From: Megalobrama amblycephala
Taxonomy: Eukaryota; Chordata; Actinopteri; Cypriniformes; Xenocyprididae
Length of the DNA stretch: 64,000 nucleotides
Direction: 5' to 3'
Assembly (NCBI RefSeq): GCF_018812025.1
Contig: NC_063058.1
Location: 16,702,797-16,766,796, forward strand
The position numbers and the translations under genes were made by a program. The notes under the pieces were generated by a model, which worked only from the letters and a program-made list of their open reading frames with translations, searched no databases and was not told the DNA's origin. How positions within the stretch are numbered: position 1 is the stretch's first letter; each line of letters begins with the position of its first letter. Below, in pieces: positions 1 through 13,100 of the stretch.

Positions 1-509
1 TGACAGAAGGCACGGAAGCCTGAACAGCCTGGTTGCCATGGAAGTGAAATTCTCTTTCAGCTTGCTTTCCCTGCCTCCCTCACCCACTGTTCTTCAAAGA
101 ATGTCTCTTCTCTCACACACATGCAAACACAATAATGACAACCGTGCCCATGCAAGAACAAAATAAAGGTTTCAGGATGTGCATGCAAGTGTGTAGGTTT
201 GATCTCTTTTACTCAGCATTAATGAAACAAATAAATAAACAGTTTTTAATTTGAATAGTATTTCAAAATGCATCTCATCTGTATCATAAAGAAAATGAGA
301 AATAAAGCACATAGTGATAAATGAAAGGTAACTGCTAGACCAGGGGTTTTCAAGACGCCCAGCAAGCTACAACGACGTAAAAAAGTTTTTACATTTTTTA
401 AAGTCGCCATGAAGTGAAAGTTGCGATAGTCTTTTCTTCCATATTGAGACGTATATCTGAATAAAATGGCTTATCGAACAAGAAAAAATGTAGGGTGGCA
501 CTTGATTGG

Positions 510-1165
510 ACAGGTATATTCTCGTCCATAGACTGCAATTTAACTGACACTTTCAAGGTCCAGAAAGGTACTAAAGACATCGTTTAAAAAGTCGACGGGA
601 CTACAGTGGTTCAACCTTAATTTTATGAAGAGATGAGAATACTTTTTCAACAATCTCTTCTCTTCTGTGTCATTCTCATACGTTGTTTACATCCAGCGTC
701 AGAACGCCGAACTCATTATTGGCTGGCTCTGCATCACACACATGCTTCGTGGTGATCACATGATCAGCTTTGGCCAATACTGAGTCGGCATTCGGAAGCA
801 AACACGTAAGCCTTCACTGTGCTTACTGTGTCAACTGCGTAAGGATAATGACAGGGAAGAGAAGAGATTGTTGAATAGAGTCGTTATTTTTGTTTTGGTT
901 TTGCGCACAAAATCGCAAATATTCTCATCGCTTCATAACATTAAGGTTGAACCACTGCAGTCACGTCAACTGTTTTGTCTTTAGCCTTTCTGGACCTTGA
1001 AAGTGTCGGTTAAATTGCTGTCTATGGATGAGTCATATACCTCTCGGATTTCATCAAAAATATCTTAATTTGTGTTCTGAAGATGAACGAAGTTCTTATG
1101 GGTTTGGAACGACATGAGGGTGAGTAATTAATGACAGAATATTCATTTTTGAGCAAACTAACCCT
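510..1165. mobile_element. Diverged foldback MITE, TTAA-ended on the right
   Basis: The right end reads GAGCAAACTAACCCT, then TTAA (1166-1169). The inner arms repeat in opposite orientation (TGGTTCAACCTTAAT at about 606 against ATTAAGGTTGAACCA at about 941). It belongs to the same family as the copies at 25019, 39224, 43354 and 60001 but has a different central segment. The left end is unclear. It lies about 300 bp upstream of the candidate promoter. Confidence 0.6.
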
Positions 1166-1475
1166 TTAATAAAAACTGCCATGTTAAATTGCTGTTAAAG
1201 TTAATGTGTTAAATTAATAAATATGTTTAACAGTTTTGAAATTTGATGTTACTGTTTAATTTACTGGGATTAGTAAAGCACTATTAGCTGTAAAAGAGTT
1301 TTGGAACAATATTAATTGTAAAAAATGTTCTACAAATACATTTATACTTTTTTTTATTATAAGTTAATATATACATAAAAACCCCTGTGCTAGACCATAA
1401 AGCCAAACTGGCATATGGACCAGCTTTTGCTTATAAAAATACAAAGATTTTACCTTAACGACAGTCTATTGTTAT

Positions 1476-1493
1476 TATAAAATATATGCAAAT
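1476..1493 (+). promoter_or_regulatory. mpped2: Candidate mpped2 core promoter: TATA box plus octamer
   Basis: TATAAAAT at 1476-1483 is followed at once by the octamer ATGCAAAT (POU-factor site) at 1486-1493. About 20 bases further on, base composition shifts abruptly to the CpG-rich block of the likely first exon. Position relative to that block suggests transcription begins near 1505. The element order is seen; promoter function is inferred. Confidence 0.35.
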
Positions 1494-1504
1494 AACGCTG
1501 GCAA

Positions 1505-1872
1505 ATTCATTGGCTGTCTGACCTATCGCGTGCGCTTCCGGTGAAAGGTGCTGCCCAATGGCTGTCCGTCTTTTTACCCCTCGACTCCACTGCTATGCTC
1601 TCTGACCCCAGTGGCAGCGCGCTCTCATTGCAGTCGTCTCTCTCGGGCTCCCCCTCTTCCCTCATCGAAGCTGTTCTCTCTCGTCTGTCTCCCTCCTTCC
1701 TCGTCTGTCGCATTTCAGTGAGAGTGCTGCTAGTGAGGAGAGACCCTGGGGGTCGAAGGTTCTGCCCTGGCCGCCGCGACCTCAACCCCTCACGGCTTCC
1801 GAAATATCCGATGACCGTCGTCTTTGACACATCAGCGGACAACCCCCGAGCGGTTTTGGGCCAGAAGAGAAG
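1505..1872 (+). other. mpped2: Probable 5' UTR exon of mpped2 in a CpG-rich block
   Basis: A GC- and CpG-rich stretch with CT-rich tracts, unlike the AT-rich flanks, ending at AAGAGAAG before GTACAC (possible donor at 1873). The matching acceptor would be the AG at 4032-4033, just ahead of the mpped2 ATG. Open frames exist on both strands here but read as low-complexity Ser/Arg/Pro sequence. Family gene models usually have a non-coding first exon. The CpG-rich zone continues to about 2060, so the exon could be longer. Confidence 0.4.
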
Positions 1873-2059
1873 GTACACACAAGTCGCTTTTGAAGAAGAT
1901 CGCTAGGGGAAAAAATAGCGAGGCACAAAGCGGTAATGGGTTAGAGGTGGCTGGTTGTCATGTTCGAGGGAAATCGTTTAGAATTACATTGGAACATTTT
2001 TACACCAGCGCAGCGGACACATTGTAACATTTTCGCAGCGATACATTGTCACATTTTCG

Positions 2060-3050
2060 CGCCGTTAAGTTTCTTTCACGTTCATAGCTTGGCTTCTGAA
2101 TAAAGGAATTATGTGGAAAGCGGTAATATTCAGTGATTATTATGTGCTTAATATGACTCGTGCCTTGCTTTGTGCACAAATTATGCGTTATTTACGGGGT
2201 AATTATGGTATGTGAATGAACGTTTGAGATTCAGCTGCCTCATAGTAAGAAGAACAGATTTTGCATTACCAGTACAATGAAATATAGACTTTCCTCGTGC
2301 AGTCTGACGCCAGTTTAGAAGCTTGGCTTTTGTTGACAGATAATTATGGAGTCAGAGGCTGCCAGCTCACCGCGAGCTGTTGGTCATAAGTGTTATTAAT
2401 GTGTTCGGTCTGAAGTCGTCCAGGGAGGGTGAGCAAAGTTCAAGTTTATGGCAAAAGGTTAGCCCGCCAGAGACTCTGTGAGGCGGCGCAGCTGAACAAA
2501 ATAAATGGATGCAGGTAACAATGAGGGAGTTTTTTTTTTCCTTAAAACAATCTTGTGTGTGTCTTTAATTACTTGCAAAACGTATTAACAAGAGTTAAGA
2601 TCGATAAATAGAGTTTATTCATTTTTTTTAAACAATGATTTGAGCTTTTGTCTTTGTTGTTAAAGGGAGAAGGCAATAAAGCATTGTGGGAAAGGTGCAT
2701 TTGACAGTTTGAAATCCATGTTGCAAGAACAGGAAGCAGAGCAGAGGTTCCCAACCAGGGGAAAAATATGAAGAACAGGTTATGTAAGGGATAATATACA
2801 GTTAGGCATCATTTATCACAAAATACATCTTGATAGGGTGGTTAGGACCCTAACACGAAGCGCAACAGATTGTGAAATATAGCCTATATAAATATTTTAT
2901 ATGACTACCACTCTGCAATCCATGTTTCCTCTTCTATGGACTAGTTAGTTAACATATTTAGCTACATGTTAACATATTTTGCTCTATTTTAAGTTGTCTT
3001 CTTCCAAGTAATTTTTTTGGGACTCGTGAACTTCTAGATTTTTACTTATC
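2060..3050. other. First intron, start: no gene seen
   Basis: Intronic if the 5' UTR exon is right. At 2330-2515 there is a moderately GC-rich unique patch with a possible alternative donor (GCAG before GTAACA at 2513). The rest is AT-rich with no recognisable repeat. Confidence 0.3.
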
Positions 3051-3051
3051 T

Positions 3052-3119
3052 ATTAATTTTATGGTGAGCATAAAACCTTTGATAGATGGCCAAGGTTTTA
3101 TGCTCACCATAAAATTAAT
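3052..3119. repeat. Perfect inverted repeat, 28-bp arms
   Basis: The arm 3052-3079 (starts ATTAATTTTATGG, ends AAAACCTT) is exactly reverse-complementary to 3092-3119, with a 12-base loop (GATAGATGGC within it). A transcript would fold into a 28-bp stem. No terminal motif or target duplication marks it as a known transposon. Confidence 0.85.
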
Positions 3120-3434
3120 ACGATATTAATTAATTAAACTGATATAATACTTTTCTTGTGAAAATGTAACATGCTTCATGCGAATAAATTAGAAATAAGA
3201 TTGGAGGAAAAATTTCAATTTTCTTGTGTTTGCTTGCAAAACTTTATTTTTTTCCCCGCAAAAGTATTGCGTTCCCTCATGAAACTTTTTTCTTTTTTCC
3301 TCTCAGCTCATAGTATTTCAATCACCAAAGTTTTTGAGTTGGCGCAATACAAAAGTTTTGCGTTCTCTCATGAATGAAAATTTCACTAGAATTCATTTCT
3401 AGTCATCTCATATTTTTTATTTTTTTTTTAAATA

Positions 3435-3837
3435 TGTGATCCAGGACCACAAAACCAGTCATAAGGGTAGTTTTTTTTAAAATTGAGATTTATACATCAC
3501 CTGAAAGCTGAATAAATAAGCTTTCCATTGATGTATGGTCTGTTAGGATAGTACAATATGTGGCCGAGATACAACTGTTTGAATATCTGGAATCTGAGGG
3601 TGCAAAAAAATCAAAATATTGAGAAAATCGCCTTTAAAGTTGTCCAAATGAAGTCCTTAGCAATGTATATCCACTCACAAAACATTTTTGATATATTTAT
3701 GGTAGGAAATTTACAAAATATCTTAATGGAACATGATCTTTACTTAATATCCTAATGATTTTTGGCATAAAAGAAAAATCGATAATTTTGTCCTATACAA
3801 TGTTTTGTTGGCAAATACATTGTGGTCCAGGGTCACA
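3435..3837. mobile_element. TA-flanked MITE, 403 bp
   Basis: Terminal inverted repeats TGTGATCCAGGACCACA and TGTGGTCCAGGGTCACA (reverse-complementary with two mismatches), with TA on both outer sides. The internal sequence resembles a repeat that is abundant in cyprinid genomes. It ends about 200 bp before the first coding exon, so it may add material to the acceptor-side intron. Confidence 0.75.
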
Positions 3838-4038
3838 TATAACATAGATTATAACATAGATTAAACTTGAGGTCAAATTACTGAATATACTGTTGACACT
3901 GTCTCAATACCTTCCTGTTTAACTCTATTTGGATTTGCATCTTGGTGACTCAGATCCAAGCCTTGGGACTAAAGGATGCTTGCTCACCGGATCTGCGCTG
4001 CACCACTGTGACCTGCTCATGCCCCAACCACAGGTGCC

Positions 4039-4166
4039 ATGGCTCGCAGAATATCCTCCCAGGGGAAGGTCACCATCTCCGTGGATGAGTACAGCTCCAA
4101 CCCGACACAGGCCTTCACCCACTACAACATCAACCAGAGCCGCTTCCAGCCCCCTCACGTCCACAT
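4039..4166 (+). CDS. mpped2: mpped2 coding exon 1 (residues 1-43, start codon)
   Basis: The exon opens at an acceptor (AG at 4032-4033), five bases of 5' UTR precede the ATG, and it ends in CCACAT before GTGAGT. The final Met codon is split: AT here, G from the next exon. It encodes the conserved N-terminal tail ahead of the phosphoesterase fold, including the stretch FTHYNINQSRFQPPHVH. Confidence 0.93.
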
Positions 4167-7100
4167 GTGAGTGTCTGTGTACAGTGTTCCTGTAACTGAA
4201 ACATTGATTTAATTGATTGATTGAAGACAGAACAGAATGCTGACAGAGAGGACATCTGGCTGCTTTTGTGTCATCTCGCCCCACCAGGTGATCAGAGGCT
4301 CCTGCGGCTTCACTTCTGGTGTAATGAATTAAATTGACCTTTTTAACTTAATGTTGTTGCAGATTAGGCATTTTAATGAGATTTTTGGGGGGCGCGTAAC
4401 AAGGTTTATAAGATAATGGCACAGTGTAAATCTAGTAGCTATTTCTTAATTCTTTGTCTATAGCCATGAACTGACTAAATGCAAAAACCAGAGACGCATA
4501 CACATTTTAGGTTCTGAATATATCAAACCCATATTTGTATTTTATTGTAATCGTAATAGAGATGTTAGGGTTAAAACAGTGTAAGACTGTTATTAACCAG
4601 AGGAAGGTCAAAGGTTAGTTGAGTTGATTAGCTCTTTAACAATAGCTCTTTGACCCCAGGGTCAGAGCTCACCTATAAAGAAACCTGATTATTGACTGAT
4701 GCTGATGATGGCATAATGAGGCCCGGTGCAGATACTAAAGTATGGACCAGCCTGATTAGCCGAGCCTTTGCTGCTTCAATGGTACCATTCAATTAAGGCA
4801 CATCAGCACAAACAAAAGGGATCGACCAGAATGCATGTGCCATTGAATTGCTTTTAGCTTAAGTGTGGAAGAAACATCTATTTGTCATTAAATTCTATTA
4901 TGTAACCCGATGCAATGTACTTTGGGCAACAAATGTGCAGTACAGAGCAATTTATGAGTGCAATATATGGCGATAATGCTGACATGATTCACATATAGGA
5001 AGCTCAAAAAGGGGATGTTCCTCCTTACACTTTCAATTCACCCGTACGACTTTTTAAGATATTTTGACAAATGTGTTTTTTTTCCCCATACAATGAAAGG
5101 CTGTTTTGGACCCCATTGGCTTTCATTGTATAGATATTCAAAATGTCGTTTTTGGAAAGTTGTAGAATTTTCATTGGTATCTTTAACCTTTCCTTAATTC
5201 CCTAATAAATGTCATCTGTTCATATAACAAACAAACATTTCCTTCAGGAACAAACACTCTCTTAATTTCCACAGGGTAGAGCCACTTCCCTACGATGCGC
5301 CAAAGCCTGTGGGTCATACGCGTTTCGTCTGCGTCTCAGACACGCACTCGAGGACAGATGGAATCCAGATGCCTTTTGGTGATGTGTTGCTTCACACGGG
5401 TGACTTTACTGAGCTCGGCCTGCCGTCTGAAGTGAAGAAGTTTAATGACTGGTTAGGTAAGTGCGCAAAACCAGTCCCGTCACCTTTGCTGACAAGCACT
5501 TCCCCTGCTGTCACAGCATGAACTCCCAAACAAAAGGTCAATATTAATGATACTGTTTAAATCACGTCTACCAAAAATGGCAGAATTTAAAACAAAAAAT
5601 GAAAAGCTGTGCTATTTAGGATTTGTTTTAACTGCAAAGAAGTTTTTTTAAATTTAGTATTTGCACATCTGGGCAGTGCCTCCCTCCATTTTTTTTAAAG
5701 GTGCCATCGAACGTTTTTTTACAAGATGTAATATAAGTCTAAGGTGTCCCCTGAATGTGTCTGTGAAGTTTCAGCTCAAAATACCCCATAGATCTTTTTT
5801 AATAAATTTTTTTAACTGCCTATTTTTGGGCATCATTAACTATGCACCGATTCAGGGCTGCTGGCCCTTTAAATCTCATGCTCCCTGCCCATCGAGCTCG
5901 CGACTCTATAATACAGCACATTTACAAAGTTCACACAGCTAATATAACCCTCAAATGGATCTTTACAAGATGGTCGTCATGTATGCTGCATGCATGCTTC
6001 GGGTAATGTGAGTATAGTATTAATTTGGATGTTTACATTTGATTCTGAATGAGTTTGAGGCTGTGCTCCGTGGCTAAAGCTAACATTACACACTGTTGGA
6101 GAGATTTATAAAGAATGAAGTTGTGTTTATGCATTATACAGACTGCAAGTGTTTAAAAATGAAAATAGCGGCGGCTCTCTTTTTTCCGTGAATACAGTAA
6201 TAAACAATGGTAACTTTAACCATATTTAACAGTACATTAGCAATATGCTAACGAAACATTTATAAAGACAATTTACAAATATCACTAAAAATATCATGTT
6301 ATCATGGATCATGTCAGTTATTATCACTCCATCTGCCATTTTTCGCTATTGTTCTTGCTTGCTTACCTAGTCTGATGATTCGGCTGTGCACATCCAGACA
6401 TTACTGGCTGCCCTTGTGTAATGACTTGAACATGAGCTGGCATATGCAAATATTGGGGGCGTACACCCCGACTGTTACGTAACAGTCAGTGTTATGTTGA
6501 GATTCGCCTGTTCTTCGGAGGTCTTTTAAACAAATGAGATTTATATAAGAAGGAGGAAACAATGGAGTTTGAAACTCACTGTATGTCATTTCCATGTACT
6601 GAACTCTTGTTATTTAACTATGCCAATATAAATTCAATTTTTAATTCTAGGGCACCTTTAAGATTTATTTTTGGTATTTTTGCCTTTTGTTATGATAGGA
6701 CAGTGAGTAGAAAGAGAGGGGACAGGATCGAGAAAGGCCCACGAGTCAGGACTCGAACTTGGGTTACCCGAAGCGCGACAGCAATATATGTCGACGCGCT
6801 GCCCATGAGGCTATTAGCGCCGACACAGTGCCCTATTTTAAAGGGGTGGTTGATTATGATTTCACTTTTTTAAATTTAGTTAGTGTGTAACGTTGCTGTT
6901 AGAGCATTATCAACATCTGCAAAGTTACGTCGCTCAAAGTTCAAGGTAAAGGGAGATATTTTTCTGTTTAAGGACTACAACAAATGGCTGGTAGGGACTA
7001 TAATGAGCTTCTTCTTGGGTTAGTGACATCACTAACCCTAAAATTTACATAAACCCTGACTTCGAGAACACGCAAAAAAAGGGGGTGAGGCCAAATTGAG

Positions 7101-10100
7101 CTGCTTTAAGAGAAGAAAAAATGTTATAGTAGAGTGTTGTTCCCATTTCATCAGTTTACGCCAGACTGCTTCAGAAACGAGGGTCAATTCTATGCTGGAT
7201 TTGCACAAAAGGTTAACATGAATCAACTCCACAGCAACTACATAAATTTATCCATTAACCATTCAGTAAGGCCCAGTTGCATTCTAAAAGTTGTAACTTC
7301 TTCCTGAGTCTCTCCATCAGTGTCCGACTCCGGTTTGAACAATGTAAGGCTGAACACCGTTACTGACAATTGTCATTTTGGCTGCGTGAGATTCACCAGC
7401 TTTGTTGTTGTTGAGCAACCGAAGCATGAGCTGTTAAAGCTCTGCCCTCTTTTGGCTGGGAGCAGCAGCTCATTTGCATTTAAAGGGACACGCACAAAAA
7501 CTGCATGTTTTTGCTCACAACCAAATAGGGGCAAATTTGACAAGCTATAATAATATCTGTGGGGTATTTTGAGCTGAAACTTAATAGTCACATTCTGGGG
7601 ACACCAGAGACTTTATAGGGCATTATAGATCCCCTTTAAGATTGATGCATATCAATGTTGTATATTTTGTAATTTCGATGCAAAAACTGACAATATTGTT
7701 ACTAGTGATCGACCGATATTGATTTTTTATAACCGATACCGATACCGATTATTTGCATGTTTATGTACCCGATAACCGATATGCAGAACCGATATTTATT
7801 TACTGTTATACTTCTGTTTTTGACAATTATTACAACACAAATGAGCTGAACAAACCATTTTATTTATAACAATCACTCCCTCCTTGCATACAAAAAAAAA
7901 ACTTTATATTTATACACAAATAAATAGAGGGGTCTGAGTCCAAAAAATTAAAGTGCAATTAACTAAATAATGGTTATGTAGTAAATCAAATGATTATATA
8001 ATCTAGGGTGTTTAAACGAGATAATCTTGTCAAAAATTTCATGCAGTGGCCGTGCTTGAGGCTTCCTGATCATCAACCCATTCAGGTGCTGAGCAATATG
8101 AACGAACTTTTTTTTCCGAGACTATATAAAGTTAAACAGCACTTGTCAGTTGGCATTTTTATGATCTAAATTTAATCTAACGTTAAATCATGAAATGCCA
8201 ACTGACAAAGTGCTGTTTGACTATAACTTAATCAACCGCGATCGCGCATGGAGATAATAAATAATTAATTTCCACAAAGCGGTAGGCTATATATTTATAT
8301 GTGCATTAGCGAAATAATTGTTATGTAGTAAATGATAATATAATCTAGGGTGTTTAAACAAGATAATCTTGTCAAAAGTTTCATTCAGTGGCCGTGCTTA
8401 AGCCTCCTGATCATCCGTCAGTTGCTAAGCAATATGAACAAACTTTTTCTTCTAGACTAATGGTGAGCAAATACAACAGATAGAGAATTAAATTCAGCGC
8501 TTTTATTTTCAACATGCACTCATTCATGTCTGTTTTATTTAATTCATGTAAAGTTACGTCTTTATTGGGGCAGGACATGACGAATTACACTACGTGACTC
8601 AATGAGTTCGTCTCAATTGTTTAGAAACATGCTGCATAAATTAACTATATCAGGAATTTATGTCTCAGATCTCATTTGTGCATATCTGTTATGTTAAATA
8701 AAGTTGATTAATTAAAGCAAACCAAGTAGAACATATACTTTACCTGTGCACTGAGTTGTTGTTGACTGATCTCCTCAGACGCCCGGGCTGCAATGGCGGA
8801 AATCTCAAAACGGCCACAAGATGGCGCCGTAAAATCGGCGAATCCGATATTACAAAACCGATACCCGATTATGGAAAAATGCTTAAATATCGGGAAAAAT
8901 ATCGGTAAACAGATATATCGGTCGATCACTAATTGTTACATAATTTTGACTGAATTTAATAAGCTGCAATGTGCACAGCATTTCTAACAATAGGAAGGCA
9001 TTTGCCCTTACTGGAGTTGAAGGAGGTCAAATTGGAAATTGAAAAATGCCCATCTGTTGGCTTAAATAGGTGCCCTTCGGTCTGGTCTCGTTGGCCTCAG
9101 CAGCAATTCACTTTGATGAAATCAAAGTTCTTTAGGGTTACAGAGGTCAAAACTATTGTTTATCTGGTGAAATCAATGTCATGCTACCGCCTACGAATGG
9201 CAGCCACAGTGAGCTCTATATTTGCTTCTGGTTGGTCAAAGCCTTTAGGTAATCTTTTTTAGATTCTAGGTCACTAAATAATCTGGCCTAACATGTCACT
9301 TTGCAGCATTTAAATAGTCCTATGGCCACAATAATGCAAAATATTGCATATTTGCTGCCAAAATCTGTCATTCTCATTATCTGTCTCCACTTACAGGCAG
9401 CCTTCCCTATGAATACAAAGTTGTCATCGCTGGAAATCACGAACTTACCTTCGATAAAGACTTTATGGCAGAACTCATAAAGCAGGATTACTACCGTTTC
9501 CCCTCAGTGTCCAAGCTGAGGCCGGAGGATTTTGATGACGTTCAGTCCCTTCTTACAAACTGTGTGTACTTACAGGACTCTGAAGTCACCATTAAAGGAT
9601 TCAGAATATATGGGGCTCCATGGTAAGCATTTCTAAATCATTGTTGTCCTCAAATTGCTTACTTTTTGTATGCTATATCTGTCAAGCAGCATACCCAGGC
9701 TTAGTTTATATAAAGTGACTTGTTAATTCCTTCGTCCATCACTATGTACATATGTTAAGGAAGTTTAATTTTTGGTAAACCATATTTCCAAGACACGTTG
9801 TTTGGTGATGTTTTGCTTGATAAAGCTCCATAAATCACAGTCAGTGCTCTGTATGTACAAACCATATGCAACATATGTCAAGTCCGTTAGTCGAGTAACA
9901 GATGGCTTACTGACCTACATGAAGTTTGCGTTTGATTTATTGGAATCAAATAAGGTTTGTGTCTCTTGTATGATTTCTCATCGCTGCCTTATACCTTGAG
10001 ATCAACAGATTGTCTACAGAGAGACCTCGGTAGACCTGGGTTATGCTAGACACCGTTGTACTCTTTGCTCCGCAGGACACGAGACATGTTCTCACTCGCT

Positions 10101-13100
10101 ACAGATAGTGTTACACACATACGCACACACATACGCACATTCACTCACTCTCTTTCATTCCATCTATCTTTCTTCCTCTGTTACTCTTAACCCACACACA
10201 GCCGTCAGCACACATTGGCATCTTTCATGCAAAGACCTCAGTGTCTGATAAGCAGAACATTATCTCAGTTAACCCCTCACCCACTGGGCTTCCCCCCTCT
10301 CTCAGATGGGAGACCAACAGAGATGTGTTAGATTTCAGGTGTGAATAGATGCCTAGCAGTGTTTGGCACGGAGAGCTTTGTGGCAGTGTGACACAGTAGT
10401 CGACAGCTACTAGAAGCAGTTTATCACCTGGAGACGATGCTGAAGCGTCAGTTGAAATTGATGACAGTTGCCTCTTTTTTTTTTTTTATTTAAAAATATA
10501 TGTACAAATTAATGAGGTTTTTATTGTCATATTTTCTGGTCACCACATGTCCACATGTGTATCTGGTTCTGCAGATATCTTTGTGGAAGACACATTAGGC
10601 CTCGTTCACTAATAATTTCATATAAACTGCTTTCATACAAAATGTTTGTGCACAGAAAAAGTTCACATGCAAAACTTCAACCAGATGTTAATTAATCCAG
10701 ATTATTCTAAATAAATTTATTGTCATTTAATCTCATTTGCTTAACCAGTAGGGTTGTGACAAGGCAGTTAGCTCACGAGACGGGACACAAGATTGAGTTC
10801 ACGAGAACGAGACAAGTTTTAGACCGTATTTTTAAGAAATCCTCAATGACGAAATAAATGACTAGAAAAATAGTCGGCGGGTGCATATGAAATGTTTTAA
10901 AGGTGCCCTCGAATGAAAAAATTGAATTTATCTTGGCATAGTTAAATAACAAGAGTTCAATACATGGAAATGACATACAGTGAGTCTCAAACACCATTGT
11001 TTCCTCCTTCTTATATAAATCTCATTTGTTTAAAAGACCTCCGAAGAACAGGCGAATCTCAACATAACACCGACTGTTATGTAACAGTCGGGGTGTACGC
11101 CCCAATATTTGCATATGCCAGCCCATGTTCCCAACATTATGAAAGGCATTAGACAAGGGCAGGCAGTATTAACGTCTGGATCTGCACAGGTGAATCATCA
11201 GACTAGGTAAGCAAGTAAGAACAATAGCAAAAAATGGCAGATGGAGCAATAATAACTGACATGATCCATGGTAGCATGATATTTTTAGTGATATTTGTAA
11301 ATTGTCTTTCTAAATGTTTCGTTAGCATGTTGCTAATGTACTGTTAAATGTGGTTAAAGTTACCATCGTTTCTTACTGTATTCATGGAGACAAGAGCCGT
11401 CGCTATTTTCATTTTTAAACACTTGCAGTCTGTATAATTCATAAACAACTTCATTCTTTATAAATCTCTCCAACAGTGTAGCATTAGCCGTTAGCCACGG
11501 AGCACAGCCTCAAATTCATTCAGAATCAAATGTAAACAATATAACAGTATACAATACTCACATGATCCGACACATGCATGCAGTATGCATGACGAACACT
11601 TTGTAAAGATCCATTTGAGGGTTATATTAGCTGTGTAAACTTTGTTTATGCACGGTTCAAGGCAAGTGCGAGCTCCGTGTCCGTGGAGCACGAGAATTAA
11701 AGGGCCAGTAGCCCTGAATCGGCTCATTTATAATGATGCCCCAAAATAGGCAGTTAAAAAAATGAATAAAAAAAAATCTATGGGGTATTTTGAGCTGAAA
11801 CTTCACAGACACATTCAGGGGACACCTTAGACTTATATTACATCTTTTTAAAAAAAGTTCTAGGGCACCTTTAACTAATCATCTAGTAATGAATGTCATT
11901 TCAGTTCTACTTTCTGAGTATGAATTATCGTATGCAGTAAAAGATAAACATATTCAAGCACTGTAAAAGGTTTTGCCACAAACTCAACTGACTGGCTTTC
12001 CTCCTTTATTATGATTTCATATGAGTCTCTTAAGACCTTAGAACTATACATGATTTATGAGCTTCTACAACTTTTGACCTCCTAACTGAACTCCTTTCCA
12101 CAAATTGATGATAGAAATAAAAACAGTATAAATAAAAATGAATAACACAGTTACAGTTAAGTGCAACCATAATCAAAGTACTCTCTCAATATTCAATGTG
12201 CAAACAGAGACCAATTTTTTCCTCAAGCATGATACAGAGCTAAGAGATGGTTACAACTACACAGCCCAGCCTAAAATAGCTTTCATATAGAGTGCCCCAG
12301 GGATGACGCGTTTTTGTAGGCAAAACCTGGAAGCGAGTTAGCATTTTAGGACTTCCAGTTCCAACGCTGTAAAGTCTATGGGTTTTTTGAATGGGTTTTT
12401 GCTAAATCGCCTGAAATAAGGTCTGTGGTTAACAAAGCCTCTAAATACTTTCACGTTTTGATCTATGAAATATAACACACCAGTTATAACCCACTTGTGC
12501 GTCTTCAAATCGGCGGTTGCTAACAAATTGCTAAAAGGGACTACTTCCTTTGGCGGGGACTTTAGACGTCATCATTAAAAACGGGACATTTGGACAGCAT
12601 TTCTTATGAAAAAGTGGATAAGTATTAATAACAGCGCAGATCATAATCAGTGAGCATGTTTTTAAATAAAGATGTTTTTTAAATAAAGTTTGAGGAAGTT
12701 TGGTGGTGACGACGTTGATCCGCGACCATGGTGTGCTGTAGTTTATAGCGTACTGTTAGCCTTTTATATCTGACGACTTTATTTAGGCTTCAAAATCTAT
12801 AAATGTTGTGTTAACTTGTAAAGATTATCTTGATAGACAAAACGTGTAAGTGTCATAACCCTTTGTTAAACACAGAGCTTATTTTCTGCGATTTTCCAAA
12901 AGTCTATGGGAAAAATGAATAGGCTTTCAGTCGAGGGAACCCATGCACCGCTAACTTCCGGGTTGGCCTACAAAAACGCGTCATCCCTGGGGCACTCTAT
13001 TGGGAAATATTTGCATGCATCAGGGAGCTGCTCTCAAATGCGCACTCGCGTTTTACTTTCACGATCATGTGTATTCTGTGAATATTGAGCGGTGGTGCTG

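Noticed and set aside
1541..1906. 121-codon open frame in the CpG-rich block, and its antisense partner
   Set aside because: Both strands stay open because of base composition. The products are Ser/Arg/Pro-rich without family character, and the region fits a non-coding first exon.
5309..5521. Short 70-residue mpped2 isoform reading through the donor at 5457
   Set aside because: It would need intron retention and would lose most of the catalytic fold; the consensus donor GTAAGT is used in the full model.
6749..6813. A tRNA gene on the minus strand
   Set aside because: A- and B-box words are present, but there is no closing acceptor stem and the sequence continues into a SINE body and tail.
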